This document shows positions 24,913-35,838 of a stretch of 64,000 bases of DNA, one piece after another. A program made the translations under genes and the position numbers. Numbering within the stretch: position 1 is the first letter of the stretch; each line of letters begins with the position of its first letter. The notes beneath the pieces were generated by a model. It was not told the origin of the DNA. It saw only the letters and a list, made by a program, of their open reading frames with translations, and did no database searches. Source of the DNA: Arthrobacter sp. ES3-54 (GTDB lineage: Bacteria > Actinomycetota > Actinomycetes > Actinomycetales > Micrococcaceae); NCBI RefSeq assembly GCF_029504395.1, contig NZ_JAQFIF010000008.1:104898-168897 (forward strand). The letters are read 5' to 3'.

Positions 24913-25332
24913 TCAGGCAACCGCCACGGCGCCAATCTGCTGCATGAGGCTCAGGTTGTCCGTGGTGCCCCAGTGCTCGGCCACCTTGCCGTCCTCGACA
25001 CGGATGATGTCAGTGCAGTCGAACTCGACGCTCTTGCCCGTTGCCGGGATGCCAGCCAGTTCGCCACGATGCGTACCCGTGAGAATCACATGGCATGCCT
25101 CCATGTTTCCGGCGGCCACCCTGGGCTCGATTTCCTTGACCTTGATGTCCGGGAAAGCCGTCCGCATCGTGTTCACGAAGTACTTAACGCCTTCCTTGCC
25201 CGGCGGTTGCCCGGGTAGGGCCTCTTCGTGATCCACATAGCTGTCCGCGGCCAGCTCATCAATCAGGGCGAGGTTTCCGCTCTCAATGACGTCCTTGTAA
25301 AACCGCTCAATCAATCCAACACCTTCAGACAT
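24913..25332 (-). CDS. SnoaL-like ester cyclase-family protein, copy 1
   Basis: The 139-residue protein fits the SnoaL/NTF2-like fold: GLIERFYKDVIESGNLALIDELAADSYVDHE at the N-terminus and EFDCTDIIRVEDGKVAEHWG near the C-terminus, the family's conserved end. Such proteins form small alpha+beta barrels that may isomerise, hydrolyse or bind small hydrophobic molecules. ATG 25332 follows AAGGAG at seven bases. Its neighbour at 25651 is a close paralog, so the pair arose by tandem duplication. Substrate unknown. Confidence 0.88.
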   Translation of the reverse strand: MSEGVGLIERFYKDVIESGNLALIDELAADSYVDHEEALPGQPPGKEGVKYFVNTMRTAFPDIKVKEIEPRVAAGNMEACHVILTGTHRGELAGIPATGKSVEFDCTDIIRVEDGKVAEHWGTTDNLSLMQQIGAVAVA

Positions 25333-25650
25333 TTCCGACTCCTTGTAGGCGAGAGACCGGAATTTAGATCCCCCCAGACCATTCCCCAGGAGGTCCTCCT
25401 TCTCTGGCACCCTCGACAGGCAGAAAGCCCGCGCAGAGCACCGAGACTTACTGTGGAGATGCCAGTGGGAATCGGGCGAAACGCCTCGTTAAGGCAGAAG
25501 ATATTCCGGGGCTTCGAGGGTGTCAAGATGCCCTGATTACCGCGGTTCCCGGCCCGGCAGCGACACGGCAAACACCACGACGGCAAGGGGCCGTTCCGCG
25601 CGGAAGTGCCCCCTGCTTCAAAAAAACTTCTGCCCTTTACTTCGGTACGG
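25333..25650. other. Spacer between SnoaL paralogs
   Basis: The 318 bases hold the promoter and leader of copy 1 and the tail of copy 2. No further gene is supported; plus-strand open frames here are shadows without family signals. Confidence 0.4.
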
Positions 25651-26064
25651 CTACTTCGGTACGGCGCCGATTTGTTGCATGAGGGTCATGGTGTCCGTGG
25701 CTCCCCAATGCTCGACTACTTTGCCGCCGTCGACGCGGATGATGTCGACGCCGCTGAATTCGACGCTGCGACCGGTGGGCGCGACGCCCATCAGTTCTCC
25801 CTGATGCGTTCCGGTCAGGACCACGTACTGCGCCTCGAGATTTCCATCTACCAGCGCAGGTTCGGTGGTCTTAGCCTTGAGATCCGGGAATGCCGCCCGC
25901 ATCGTGTTGACGAAGTACCCGACGCCGTCCTTGGCGGGCGACTGTCCGGGCAGGGGGTCGTGATCGACAAAGTCATCACTGACCAGTTCGTCGATGAGTT
26001 CGAGATTTCCGTCCCCGATCACCTCTGTGTAAAACCGCTTGATCAATCCAGTCCCGTCAGCCAT
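25651..26064 (-). CDS. SnoaL-like ester cyclase-family protein, copy 2
   Basis: The 137-residue paralog of the preceding protein shares most blocks, including YFVNTMR, AFPD, LTGTH, VEF and MQQIGAV, with about 55-60 percent identity by eye. One residue is missing in the DHD-PLPGQ loop. AAGGAG lies upstream of ATG 26064, as in copy 1, and even the untranslated leader is similar, which supports a duplication of the whole unit. Each copy may have its own promoter, as 318 bases separate them. Confidence 0.88.
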   Translation of the reverse strand: MADGTGLIKRFYTEVIGDGNLELIDELVSDDFVDHDPLPGQSPAKDGVGYFVNTMRAAFPDLKAKTTEPALVDGNLEAQYVVLTGTHQGELMGVAPTGRSVEFSGVDIIRVDGGKVVEHWGATDTMTLMQQIGAVPK

Positions 26065-26160
26065 TTCCAACTCCTTAAAGTGGATGAGACCGCAGCCCAA
26101 GTTTCCCACTCCGGCCATGGCACATCAACGGCTCGCGCTGCCGGCTGTCGTCGGACTGAG

Positions 26161-27566
26161 TTACCGCCGCTCCCGCCACGCCAGTGACACCATGAACACC
26201 ACAGCGCCCAGCCCCAGCATCACAAACACCATCAGCCCCCAGTTCGCCTGAGTGACGCCGCTGCCGTAGAAGATGCCGATCAGCACCGTCGCCGTGATCG
26301 CGCCCAGGTAGCGGCAGGTCTGGAAGATCCCGGCGGCAACCCCGCGCTCCTCCGGCCGGGTGGAAACGTACATGCCCTGGCTTGAGGAAATGGCGACCAC
26401 GCAATATGGCACACCCAGGAATGCGGTCAGCGCGAGCACCACCGGGATGGCGAGGGACACCGTCAGCAGCCACATCGCCGCCGACGCCACCATCAGCAGC
26501 ACGACGCCGGCGATCAGCACCCGCCGCACGCCGAACCTGTCGATCGCGCGGACCGCGAACGGCGTCCCGACCACCGAGATCGCGGCCAGCGGCAGCATGA
26601 GGATGCCCACGACGCCGGGATCGTAGCCGCCGGCGGTCTGCAGTAGCTGGGGCAGGCCGAAGAACGCGAAGTAGTAGACGCCGTTGAACAGCGCGAAGCC
26701 CAGGTAGACCAGCAGCAGCGGCCGGTTGCGGCCCAGCAGCCGCAGGTCCAGGAAGGGCGGGCTGAACCGCAGTTCCCGCCAGGCGAACAGCGCCGCGAGG
26801 AGCAGCCCTCCGCCGAGCAGCCACCACCGGTAGTCGGGCAGCACATTCAGCAGCGCCATCATCACCAGCACCAGGGCACCGATGAAGGCCCCGATGCCGG
26901 GCAGGTCCGAATCCCGCACCAGCTCCGACACCCGGCCGCGCTCCCGGACACCGTCCGCCGGGGCAAAGCGCCGGACCACGAGGATCGCCACGACGGACAG
27001 CGGGACGTTGATGAGGAACAGCGCCTGCCAGCCCACGAGGCTCACCAGCAGGCCGCCCACCACGGGCCCGACGGCAGCCGCCGAGGTGTTCGCCATCTGG
27101 ATCCGGCCCAGCGGCCGCGTGGACTTCACGTTCGCCTCCCGCGCCAGCGCCGCAACCATGACGACGGCGCTCGGGTAGGCGGTCGCAGTGCCGAGGGCCA
27201 TGAAAGCCCGCGCCACGCACAGCAGCGCGAAGTTCGGCGCAAAGGGAGCGAGCGCACAGGTCACGGCCACCAGGGCCATGCCCAGCAGGAACAGCCGCCG
27301 CGGGCCGAAGCGGTCCGCGAGCCGGCCCATGAGCGGCTGGCCAGCCGCGGAGGTGAGATAGAACGCCGTGATCACCCAGGTGACCGTGGCGACGTCGAGC
27401 CCGAAGTCCTCGCGCAGCACCACGAGGGCGACGGCGATCATCGAGGAATTCAACGGGTTCAGCGACGTGCCGAGACTGAGTCCGGCGACGGCCAGGCCCG
27501 TCCGGGGAGAGTTGCTCACGGCAACAGTCTGTCCCACGGCCGCCGGTCCCGAAACTCTGTGACGCG

Positions 27567-27570
<4 letters not shown>
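26161..27570 (-). CDS. MFS transporter (DHA2-like)
   Basis: The 469-residue membrane protein has 12 to 14 predicted hydrophobic segments. The [14 protein letters not shown] loop after segment 2 and the [23 protein letters not shown] segment-5 motif are typical of drug:H+ antiporter-2 transporters. The start GTG 27570 overlaps the stop of the upstream ABC ATPase gene (GTGA) with AAGG before it, suggesting coupling; GTG 27519 is an alternative. Position at the end of the amino-acid-type importer operon suggests a role with that system, perhaps export of a product. Confidence 0.88.
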
Positions 27571-28330
<760 letters not shown>

Positions 28331-28334
<4 letters not shown>

Positions 28335-29356
28335 CCTTTTCCTCCAAAGTCTGTGCCGAGCGGTGCACCCGGTCCGCCGGGCTCGCCTGGAACCGTCGGT
28401 GCCGGCGCGGACCCCGCGGGTTCCTTGCCTGTCTTGACCCGTCCGGTTCCCCGGGAGAACCGCTTTTCAATGAAGTGCTGGCCGACCATCAGGATGGAGG
28501 TGAAAAGCAGATACCAAAGGGAAGCCACAATCAGCAGCGGCACGGGAGTGAACGTCACGGCCGAAATGCCGCGGGAAACCCCATAGAGGTCGATGCTCAA
28601 TGGAATCGCGGCCACCAGGGAGGTGGTCTTGAGCATCGAAATCACTTCGTTGCCGGTAGGCGGAATGATGATCTTCATGGCCTGCGGAACCACGACATAC
28701 CGCATCGTCTGCCCCCAGGACATGGCCAGCGCCGTCGAGGCTTCCTCCTGGCCCTCATCCACGGACAGCAGTCCGGCACGCACGATTTCAGACATGTAGG
28801 CGGCCTCATTCAGGGACAACCCGATCACGGCAGTGATGAAGAGGTTGGTGAAAACCTCATTCGGGATGGTGACCCACGGCTCCGTGAATGGAATGCCCAG
28901 CGTGAATACCGGATAGATCAGGGACACGATGCCCCAGAAGACCAACTGCACATAGACCGGGGTTCCCCGGAAGATCCAGATATACAGCCAGGCGATGCTC
29001 TTCAGCACCGGGTTCGGCGAGAGGCGCATGATGGCCAGCAGCAGGCCGAGGACGATAGCGCCGATCATCGAGTAGATGGTCAGCCACAACGTCACCCACG
29101 CTGCCTGGCTGATCCGGCGGTCGAAGATGTACTTGCCCACGTCCGGCCAGCCAAAGTCCGAGCGCTGGGCGGCGTCCAGCACAAAGACCGCCAGCCCGAG
29201 CACCAGGACCACGGCAATCAGGATGCGCCAGGGGTGACGCAGCGGGATTGCGACGATCGCCTCCGGCGGCGCGTTGTCCGCGTCCCGTCCTCTGCCGGCC
29301 CGCGGCGTCCTGCCGGGTTCCGCCTCAATCATCCGGTCGGATTCCCGCTCGCTCAT
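28331..29356 (-). CDS. Amino-acid-type ABC transporter permease
   Basis: The 341-residue permease has a hydrophilic N-terminal extension of about 45 residues, then about five membrane helices. The core motif includes [12 protein letters not shown] (residues near 135) and the coupling loop [21 protein letters not shown] of the His/Glu/Gln/Arg/opine family. A proline/glycine-rich tail follows. A single permease subunit probably works as a homodimer. It sits six bases after the binding protein gene and overlaps the ATPase gene. Confidence 0.92.
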
Positions 29357-29362
29357 GTGCTA

Positions 29363-30265
29363 TCACCCTTTGGCTGCCACGTTGAGGTCCGCCGTCTTGA
29401 CTCCGCCGGCTTCCACTCCCCACTTGGACAGGATCTTGTTGTAGGTGCCGTCGTCGATCAGCGTCTGGAGCGCCTTCTGCAGGACCGGGGTGAACGCGCT
29501 GTCCTTGGCTACGGGCATCCCGTACGGCGCCACCTCAAAGGCGTCGCCGGCGGTCTGCAGCTTGTCCTTGGTCTTGGAGATCGCATAAAGAGTCACGGGC
29601 GAGTCGGCACTCATCGCGTCGACCTGTCCCACTACCAGGGCATTAGTCGCCTGGTCCTGCGCGTCGTACTTGAAGATGGTGATCGCCGGCTTGCCTGCAT
29701 CCGTGCAGGCCTTCGACTTCGCCGGCACCTCGTGCGTGTCCTCATACGTGGTGGCCTGGACGGCGACCTTAAGCCCGCACGCGTTGTTCGGGTCCACGGT
29801 CTTGCCCTTCGGGGAGGCCCACTGAATGCCGGCAGAGTAGTAGTTCACGAAATCCACCTGCTTTTCGCGTTCCAGGGTGTCCGTGAAAGAGGACATGCCC
29901 ATGTCATCCTTTCCGGCCTTCACCGCCGGAAGGATGTTGTCGAAGGTGCCGATGTCAAAATTGACCTTCAACCCCATGACCTTGCCCAGGGCGTTGGTGA
30001 GGTCTACGGACCAGCCTGCCGGCTCGCCGTTATCGTCTTTGAACTCGTTGGGCGGGTAGTTGTTGGCCATGCCGACGTTGAGCACGCCCGCGCTCTTGAT
30101 TTTTTCCGGGAGCGACGCGGCAATGGAGTCATTCTTTTGCACGTCGACGGCGTCAGCGGTCCCGGTGGCCCCGTTGGTGGCGGCGGGTTCGCTGTTGTTG
30201 ACGCAGCCCGAGAGCGAGAGCGCCGTGGCTATGGTGAGAACGGGAAGAAGGTATCGGGTGCGCAT
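29363..30265 (-). CDS. ABC transporter solute-binding lipoprotein (family 3)
   Basis: The 300-residue protein starts with a lipoprotein signal (LSLSGC, cysteine at about residue 21). The mature part has the family-3 pattern, including LNVGMANNYPPNEFKDDNGEPAGWSVDL near residues 60-90 and DFVNYYSAGIQW. Family members bind polar amino acids, opines or small carboxylates. Its gene lies between the hydroxyacid oxidase and the permease on the same strand, so the ligand may be a precursor or product of that oxidase. Confidence 0.93.
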   Translation of the reverse strand: MRTRYLLPVLTIATALSLSGCVNNSEPAATNGATGTADAVDVQKNDSIAASLPEKIKSAGVLNVGMANNYPPNEFKDDNGEPAGWSVDLTNALGKVMGLKVNFDIGTFDNILPAVKAGKDDMGMSSFTDTLEREKQVDFVNYYSAGIQWASPKGKTVDPNNACGLKVAVQATTYEDTHEVPAKSKACTDAGKPAITIFKYDAQDQATNALVVGQVDAMSADSPVTLYAISKTKDKLQTAGDAFEVAPYGMPVAKDSAFTPVLQKALQTLIDDGTYNKILSKWGVEAGGVKTADLNVAAKG

Positions 30266-30343
30266 GGCTTCCTTAGCTGTTCAGGGATTCTCTAGGCTCC
30301 CGCAACGTTGCGGGAGGGCACTGTGTGCCTGGTTGTTCAGAAC

Positions 30344-31618
30344 TCATAAATTCGTGCTTTCCGACGCTGTTGTCTCCAGAATTTCTCCGGAATGACGAAT
30401 GTCCCGAAGAATTTCCCCTCCGCGAGCTTTCAGCTCGGAAATGCTTGAGACTCCCACTAACGTCATCGTACGCCGCAGTTCATCCGCGAAGATGTCTATG
30501 ATGCGTCCGACGCCCGGCGAGCCGGCCGCCACCAGCCCGTACAGGTAGGCCCTCCCGATCGAACAGGCATCGGCTCCCAGTGCCAGCGCCTTGAGGACGT
30601 CGCTCCCCCGGCGGATCCCGGAGTCCACATAGATCTCGATCGAATCGCCCACCCGTTGACGTGATTCCTGGAGGACGTCCATGGGGCTCAGCATGTGGTC
30701 GAGTTGGCGCCCGCCATGATTACTCAGCTGGACGGCGTCCAAGCCAATACGGGAGGCCTTAGCCACGTCGGCCGGGTTGACGCAGCCCTTAAGCACGATC
30801 TTGCCGTGCCATGCCTGACGCAAGGCTTCCAGTTCCTTCCATCCGCTGGTCGCATCCGAGTGGCCAAGGATGTGCTGCCACATGGACGGAGTGACCACGG
30901 AGGTGGCCGCCGCGCTGCGCGGATCCAGGTTCGGGAAACTGATTCCGTCCGACTTCAGGAAGTTGACCCACCAGGAGGGACGGCGGGCGATGTCCGCGAT
31001 GGTCGACAGCGTCAGCGCAGGAGGCGCGGTGAACCCGTTGTGAAGGTCCCGCTCTCGGGAGCCCAACGCCCGCGTATCGACGCCGACAATCAGGGTGGTG
31101 AATCCGGCAGCCTCGCAGCGCGCCAGTTTGTCCTCCAACGCCTGGGCGTCCGAGGTGAGGCCAAAGTTGAACCAGCGGTCGAGGTCCGGATGGCGCTCCG
31201 CGATGGTCTCCATCGGCACGGTGCTCAGCCCGGCCAGTCCGTAGGGGATGCGGGCACGGTCGGCGGCGGCCGCGACGGCGAGCTCGCCCTCGGGATGGAA
31301 CAGGCGGGTGGCCCCGGTCGGGGTCAGCGTCAGCGGCAGGGCACTGCTTTTTCCGAGCAAGGTGGTGCTCGTATCGGGGCCGGAAACCGGACCCCAGGTG
31401 GGCATGAGGGCCCAGCTGTCAAAGACGGCTCTATTGCGGCGGAGCGTCACCTCGTCTTCAGATCCGCCGTCCAAATAGTCGAAGATTCCGGCCGGCAGGA
31501 CTTTCCGTGCCGACTTCCGGTATTCCTCCACATTGAAAGCGTTGGCCAGCACCCGGCGTCGTCGGGATAATACGGGGGCTTTGACCTGGATGAGCTGCTT
31601 GGCTTCGCTGATTTTCAA
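30344..31618 (-). CDS. FMN-dependent 2-hydroxyacid oxidase/dehydrogenase
   Basis: The 424-residue protein is an alpha-hydroxyacid oxidase TIM barrel. The N-terminal FDYLDGGSEDEVTLRRN begins the family domain. The catalytic histidine/arginine motif is LSNHGGRQLDH, and C-terminal DSGIRRGSDVLKALALGADAC binds the FMN phosphate. Members oxidise lactate, glycolate, mandelate or similar acids; specificity is not evident. It heads a minus-strand operon with an ABC importer and is divergent from a PucR regulator. Confidence 0.93.
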   Translation of the reverse strand: MKISEAKQLIQVKAPVLSRRRRVLANAFNVEEYRKSARKVLPAGIFDYLDGGSEDEVTLRRNRAVFDSWALMPTWGPVSGPDTSTTLLGKSSALPLTLTPTGATRLFHPEGELAVAAAADRARIPYGLAGLSTVPMETIAERHPDLDRWFNFGLTSDAQALEDKLARCEAAGFTTLIVGVDTRALGSRERDLHNGFTAPPALTLSTIADIARRPSWWVNFLKSDGISFPNLDPRSAAATSVVTPSMWQHILGHSDATSGWKELEALRQAWHGKIVLKGCVNPADVAKASRIGLDAVQLSNHGGRQLDHMLSPMDVLQESRQRVGDSIEIYVDSGIRRGSDVLKALALGADACSIGRAYLYGLVAAGSPGVGRIIDIFADELRRTMTLVGVSSISELKARGGEILRDIRHSGEILETTASESTNL

Positions 31619-31723
31619 TGACGGCCTTCCACTGCGTTCGTACGTTATGGTTCAGCGTAGAAAGCGAAACCCCGCGCCACTATGGAGATCGCGACAAATT
31701 GAGGGGCACATGATTAGTAGCGA

Positions 31724-33382
31724 ATGCCAAACCGCCTTTTTGGTGACGGCGTGACGGCGCTTCCGGCGGTGGAGCGGCATGCCCTGCCCACGCTGGCCGA
31801 CGTCGCCCGCTCGGCGGGTTCGGAAATTCTCAGCCTCGTGGAAATGCCGGCCGATGACCGGCGGCTTGTCGCCGGCTCCGTGCTCTATGACTCCACCGCC
31901 CGGCCCACCAGGTTCCCGGGCGCCGTGGCCCTGGCCATCGGCCTGTCCCTCTCGGGGAAACGTCTGGGCACCAAAGTTCGGGAGCTCAGCGACGCCGGCT
32001 ACGTGGCGATCGTCTACAAATCCAACGGCACCTCGGACGAAGTGTTGCGGGCAGCCGCCCGGGACAACGGGATGGCGCTTTTCCGGGCCTCCGACTCTGT
32101 GCCGTGGAACCAGCTCGCGGAGATCATGGATGCCGCCGTCATCCCGCACCGGCAATCCGGACGGACCCTGGTGGACATCCGGCCCGGCGACCTGTTTGAC
32201 CTCGCCAACACGGTGGCGGCGCAAGCCGGCGGTGCAATCGCGATCGCCGATCCGGAGCAGACGATCCTGGCTTATTCGACCCTCCCGGACCAGCCCATTG
32301 ACGAGACACGCAGGAGTTCCATCCTGAGTCTGCATGTGCCGCATTCCGTGGAGACGGATAAGGATTACCGCCGGGTGCATGCCGCCACCGATGCGCTGGC
32401 TGTGGCGACGCAGGATCCCCTGCTGCGGCGCACGGCCATCGCGATCCGGGCCGGCGACTCCGTTTTGGGCTCGCTCTGGCTCCTTGAACGGGCGGACCAC
32501 CCCAACGAGGACGCCAACCGGATCCTGCGCGAAGCCGCCAACGTGGCCGCGCTCCACATCCTGCACAAACGGACCACCTACGTCTCGAACCTCACGCGCC
32601 AGATAGATCTGGTCCAGCCGCTGCTGTTCGATCCGAAACGCGCCGAACTGGCGGCCATCAGGCTCGGTATCTCGGCGCCGTCGATCCGTGTTGCGGCTCT
32701 GGGCGTCTGGCCGTCCGATGCCATCGCTGCCGAAACGCTGCAGTCCCGCCTCCGGCTCTTCGACACCATCCGGACCGCCTGCGCCATCCGGCTGCCCTCG
32801 GCCGTCTGCGGGCTCTCGGACAACATCGTTTACATCGTCCTGCCGCAAACCACCGAATCTTCACGGCAGTTCCAACGCAGCGCGCTACTGAAAATTGTGC
32901 AGAATGCCCGCCGGCTTCTCTCCCGCCCGGTCCTGGCGGCGATGGGCGTCGCGGCGACGATCGACCGTCTCGAGGAATCCCGGATCAACGCGGAACTGGT
33001 CCTTTCCGAGCTTGTGCGCAACGTCGCGGAAGGGCTCATAGCCGCCGATTCCGATGACATCGTGGCCGACGACGACTCCCTCGGTTCGCGTCTACAGCTG
33101 CGCCAGTTCGTGTCGGCGCTGACCGCCGCCGGCCAGCTGCCCGGGGCGCACGCGCTCAGCATCGCGGCGTACGACGAGCAGCATAAGAAGTCCTTCGAGG
33201 AGACCATCTACGCCTACCTGAGCTGCGGCGGAAACGCGATCGACGCCGCCAAATCGCTGGATGTGCACGTCAACACGGTCCGCTACCGCTTGTCCCGGGT
33301 GGAGCCGCTCTTCGGTATAGACCTCGACGACGCCGAGACGCGCCTGCTCGTGTGGCTGCAGTTATGGGCACGACACAACTAG
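31724..33382 (+). CDS. PucR-family transcriptional regulator
   Basis: The 552-residue protein has an N-terminal purine-catabolism-regulator domain (about 1-130), a middle GAF-like region and a C-terminal PucR helix-turn-helix with YLSCGGNAIDAAKSLDVHVNTVRYRL near residues 500-530. PucR proteins act as activators or repressors of nitrogen or carbon catabolic genes on binding an effector. Divergent position to the hydroxyacid oxidase operon suggests it controls uptake and oxidation of that compound. ATG 31724 lacks a strong SD; GTG 31751 in the same frame is possible. Confidence 0.9.
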   Translation: MPNRLFGDGVTALPAVERHALPTLADVARSAGSEILSLVEMPADDRRLVAGSVLYDSTARPTRFPGAVALAIGLSLSGKRLGTKVRELSDAGYVAIVYKSNGTSDEVLRAAARDNGMALFRASDSVPWNQLAEIMDAAVIPHRQSGRTLVDIRPGDLFDLANTVAAQAGGAIAIADPEQTILAYSTLPDQPIDETRRSSILSLHVPHSVETDKDYRRVHAATDALAVATQDPLLRRTAIAIRAGDSVLGSLWLLERADHPNEDANRILREAANVAALHILHKRTTYVSNLTRQIDLVQPLLFDPKRAELAAIRLGISAPSIRVAALGVWPSDAIAAETLQSRLRLFDTIRTACAIRLPSAVCGLSDNIVYIVLPQTTESSRQFQRSALLKIVQNARRLLSRPVLAAMGVAATIDRLEESRINAELVLSELVRNVAEGLIAADSDDIVADDDSLGSRLQLRQFVSALTAAGQLPGAHALSIAAYDEQHKKSFEETIYAYLSCGGNAIDAAKSLDVHVNTVRYRLSRVEPLFGIDLDDAETRLLVWLQLWARHN

Positions 33383-33450
33383 TCGCTGGCTCACGCGGTT
33401 CAGGCTTGATCTGCCGCGACTCTGTCAGCCGGCTCTGTCAACGGGATCTG

Positions 33451-34806
33451 TCACCCGCCGGACGCGGGCGCGGTCGGCGCCGTCGGGTGCCGCCCCCAGG
33501 CCAGCTCACGGAGCCGGACCAGGTCCAGGGAGGGCTGGGCCGGCGGGACGCCTGGACGGTTCTGCGGAACCAAGACCCGCAGTGCGCGGGGTTCGATGCT
33601 GCACCGCACCGGCGTGCTCATCAGCAGAGCCTCGCCGTCCACTCCAACGGGAATCTCGGGCACGTCGGCGTCGACCACCACCTCCGCCGCGACCCGTTGG
33701 ATCAGGCCGTGCTTCGTCGCTCGACGCAATAGGCCGACCGCTTCCCGGGTGCTGGCGGCGGAGAGCGCCACAGCGCCGAGGACACCGCGGTCCAGCCGGG
33801 TCCGGCGGCCCAGACCGGCGAGGTCGTTGCTGCCGTACGGACCATTGCTCACCAGCACCGCCTGCGGGCCGTCCACGGTTATGCCGTCCATCTGGGCTCG
33901 AAGTCGCGCACCCTTAGCGCCCCTGATGAGGTCCGGAAGCATCTCCAAAACCGTTCCGGCCTTGTCTTCGCGGTACTCCGGGCTCTGCACCACCTCGGCG
34001 TACACGCCAAAGGATGAGTTGTTGACGAAAGTGCGCCCGTTGATCTTGCCGAGGTCCACGTGAAGCTCAACCCCCTCCCGGAGGGCGTCCAGGCAGCCCG
34101 TCGGGTCCTCCCGGTCCAGACCGAGATCCAGGGCGAAATGGTTTCGGGTGCCGGCGCTGATCACCAGGAACGGAAGGTTGTGCTCGGCCGCAATGCCGGC
34201 CACCAGCGCCTGGGTTCCGTCCCCACCGGCCACGCCGAGCAGATCGGCCCCGCGCTCCACCGCTTGCCGGGCCAACGCATCGACATCCACCTGTCCCGGA
34301 CCTTCAAGAAGCGCCACCTCGGCGCCGAGTTCCTCCGCCTTCCGCTGGAGATCGAACTTCACCACCTTGCCCCCGCCGGAACGCGGATTCATCACCAGGA
34401 AGGCATGCTGCCAGGTGGGAGCGGGGTACTCGGCCATAGCCTTGCCCTCACCCCTTTCCCGGAGGGCGGCGCGGGCACAGACCAACGCAACAAACAGCAG
34501 CGCAATAGCGATCACCACCTCCCGCAGCAGGCTCCCTTGGATGTACAGGGCCAGGATCACCAGCGGGGCGAGCACCGCGAGGGCCAGTGCACCCCAGCGC
34601 AGCACACCTCGGCTGATGAGGAACCAGTAGATCGCAGCCACGGCCACCAACACGGCGCCCAAGCCGGTTATGACCAGCGCAATGGTCCCTGCCAAACCCG
34701 CAGCCACCAGAGGCACAGCCACCGCGAGGATTACCGCGACGAACGCCGCCCTCGCCCACCACCGTCTGGTTTCCGGGACCTGCTCGATAGCCGGCATGAC
34801 GGTCAT
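33451..34806 (-). CDS. Membrane-anchored diacylglycerol/lipid kinase-family protein
   Basis: The 451-residue protein starts with three or four hydrophobic segments (about residues 20-120). A DAGK catalytic domain follows, with the nucleotide-binding NPRSGGGKV, GGDGTQALVAG and SAGTRNHFALDLGL motifs. It would phosphorylate a membrane lipid such as diacylglycerol or a sphingoid-like lipid. I start at ATG 34806 after GGGGGCG; the longer frame to 34962 is arginine-rich and lacks support. It converges with the pucR gene. Confidence 0.9.
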   Translation of the reverse strand: MTVMPAIEQVPETRRWWARAAFVAVILAVAVPLVAAGLAGTIALVITGLGAVLVAVAAIYWFLISRGVLRWGALALAVLAPLVILALYIQGSLLREVVIAIALLFVALVCARAALRERGEGKAMAEYPAPTWQHAFLVMNPRSGGGKVVKFDLQRKAEELGAEVALLEGPGQVDVDALARQAVERGADLLGVAGGDGTQALVAGIAAEHNLPFLVISAGTRNHFALDLGLDREDPTGCLDALREGVELHVDLGKINGRTFVNNSSFGVYAEVVQSPEYREDKAGTVLEMLPDLIRGAKGARLRAQMDGITVDGPQAVLVSNGPYGSNDLAGLGRRTRLDRGVLGAVALSAASTREAVGLLRRATKHGLIQRVAAEVVVDADVPEIPVGVDGEALLMSTPVRCSIEPRALRVLVPQNRPGVPPAQPSLDLVRLRELAWGRHPTAPTAPASGG

Positions 34807-34979
34807 GTCGCGCCCCCGATCTGCGTTACCCCGACGGCGGTCATCGTCCCGGCCTCCACCCGGCGCTCCCCTTGGCGCAATGGGCGCAGGCGCCTGAGCT
34901 CTCTGCCATCCCTCGAATTCACTTTCGGCCTCTCCTTCGCCTCGAATGGCTGCGGCCAACACAGAATCGGGCCGGCGGT

Positions 34980-35321
34980 TCAGGTCCTGATTTTGGCCAC
35001 CGTCATCAAGATCGCCGAGTCTTCCTCGGCCTCCAGGCTGTGCAGCCCCGCCGGCACGATCAGCAGATCGCCGGCTTTTCCCTGCCAGGATTCGTTGCCG
35101 GCCCGCAGGCGCACACAGCCGCGGAGCACAAACACCGTCGCCTCGCCCGGGTTCTGGTGCTCGCTCAGCTGCGTCCCGGCCCTGAACGCCATGACGGTCT
35201 GGCGCAGAACTTTCTCGTGCCCGCCGAACACCGTGTCAGCGGCCCGTCCGCTTCCGGCCGCTAGGGCAGCCGCGATCTGCTGCCTGGCCAGGGCATCGAT
35301 CGATATTTTCTGCATGGGCAC
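34980..35321 (-). CDS. Small cupin-domain protein
   Basis: The 113-residue protein is one cupin barrel. Motif 1 includes GTQLSEHQNPGEATVFVLRG, with a single histidine and glutamate; motif 2 includes IVPAGLHSLEAEED. It resembles small cupins of the AraC-sensor type without a DNA-binding domain, and may bind a metal or sugar. Met codons at 35321 and 35315 are both possible starts. It is transcribed with or near the acylphosphatase gene. Confidence 0.82.
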   Translation of the reverse strand: MPMQKISIDALARQQIAAALAAGSGRAADTVFGGHEKVLRQTVMAFRAGTQLSEHQNPGEATVFVLRGCVRLRAGNESWQGKAGDLLIVPAGLHSLEAEEDSAILMTVAKIRT

Positions 35322-35501
35322 ACCGTACTCGCCTCACGCCGCGCTGCCGAGGGTCCTTCGCCCCGGAGTCGGGCCCGGACCCGGCCCCGCCCCGGTCACT
35401 GTTCCGGTCATGGGCCTCGGGCGACCATTCCCGGGTCGCCGGGACGCCCGGACCGGCGGAGTGCAATTGCAGCCCCAGTACAGCTCCGGCCCCAGTACGT
35501 G

Positions 35502-35537
35502 CCTAGTACGCCACTGGCCCCTAGTACGCCACCTGGA
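35502..35537. repeat. 18-bp tandem duplication at acylphosphatase stop
   Basis: CCTAGTACGCCAC occurs at 35502-35514 and again at 35520-35532. The second copy encodes the last codons and stop of the acylphosphatase gene; the first is a duplicate just downstream. It has no visible coding effect. Confidence 0.7.
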
Positions 35538-35838
35538 ATCCCCCGAACTCCCCCGTCGCCGCCGAGACGGACTCTTCGACGTGCTCCACCCGGCCAGGCG
35601 CTTCCGGCGAGCGCAACCAGCGTCGCAGCTCCAGCACCACTGACTGCGGCCCCTCGGCCACGATGCCCACGGAGCCGTCCATGTTGTTCCTAACCGTGCC
35701 GCTGAGCCCCAGCTCCTCGGCCTTCCGGACCGTCCAGTACCGGAAGCCAACCGCCTGGACCACACCGGACACCCGCGCGTTCAGCCGCACGGGCTCACCG
35801 GAATCGGCCGGAAACTGCGCACGGTGTTTGTCAGTCAT
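35521..35838 (-). CDS. acyP: Acylphosphatase
   Basis: The 105-residue protein is a typical small acylphosphatase. The first signature GVVQAVGFRYWTVRKAEELGLSG carries the phosphate-binding arginine, and VRNNMDGSVGIVAEG provides the second signature with catalytic asparagine. It hydrolyses acyl phosphates in the cytoplasm. Length and motifs are complete. Confidence 0.95.
   Translation of the reverse strand: MTDKHRAQFPADSGEPVRLNARVSGVVQAVGFRYWTVRKAEELGLSGTVRNNMDGSVGIVAEGPQSVVLELRRWLRSPEAPGRVEHVEESVSAATGEFGGFQVAY

Noticed and set aside
28475..30295. 606-residue plus-strand open frame over the ABC genes
   Set aside because: It is antisense to a permease and binding protein with clear motifs; composition is His/Arg/Gly-rich as in shadows.
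31652..32848. 398-residue minus-strand open frame opposite pucR
   Set aside because: No start signal and no recognisable family; the plus-strand PucR protein explains the region.
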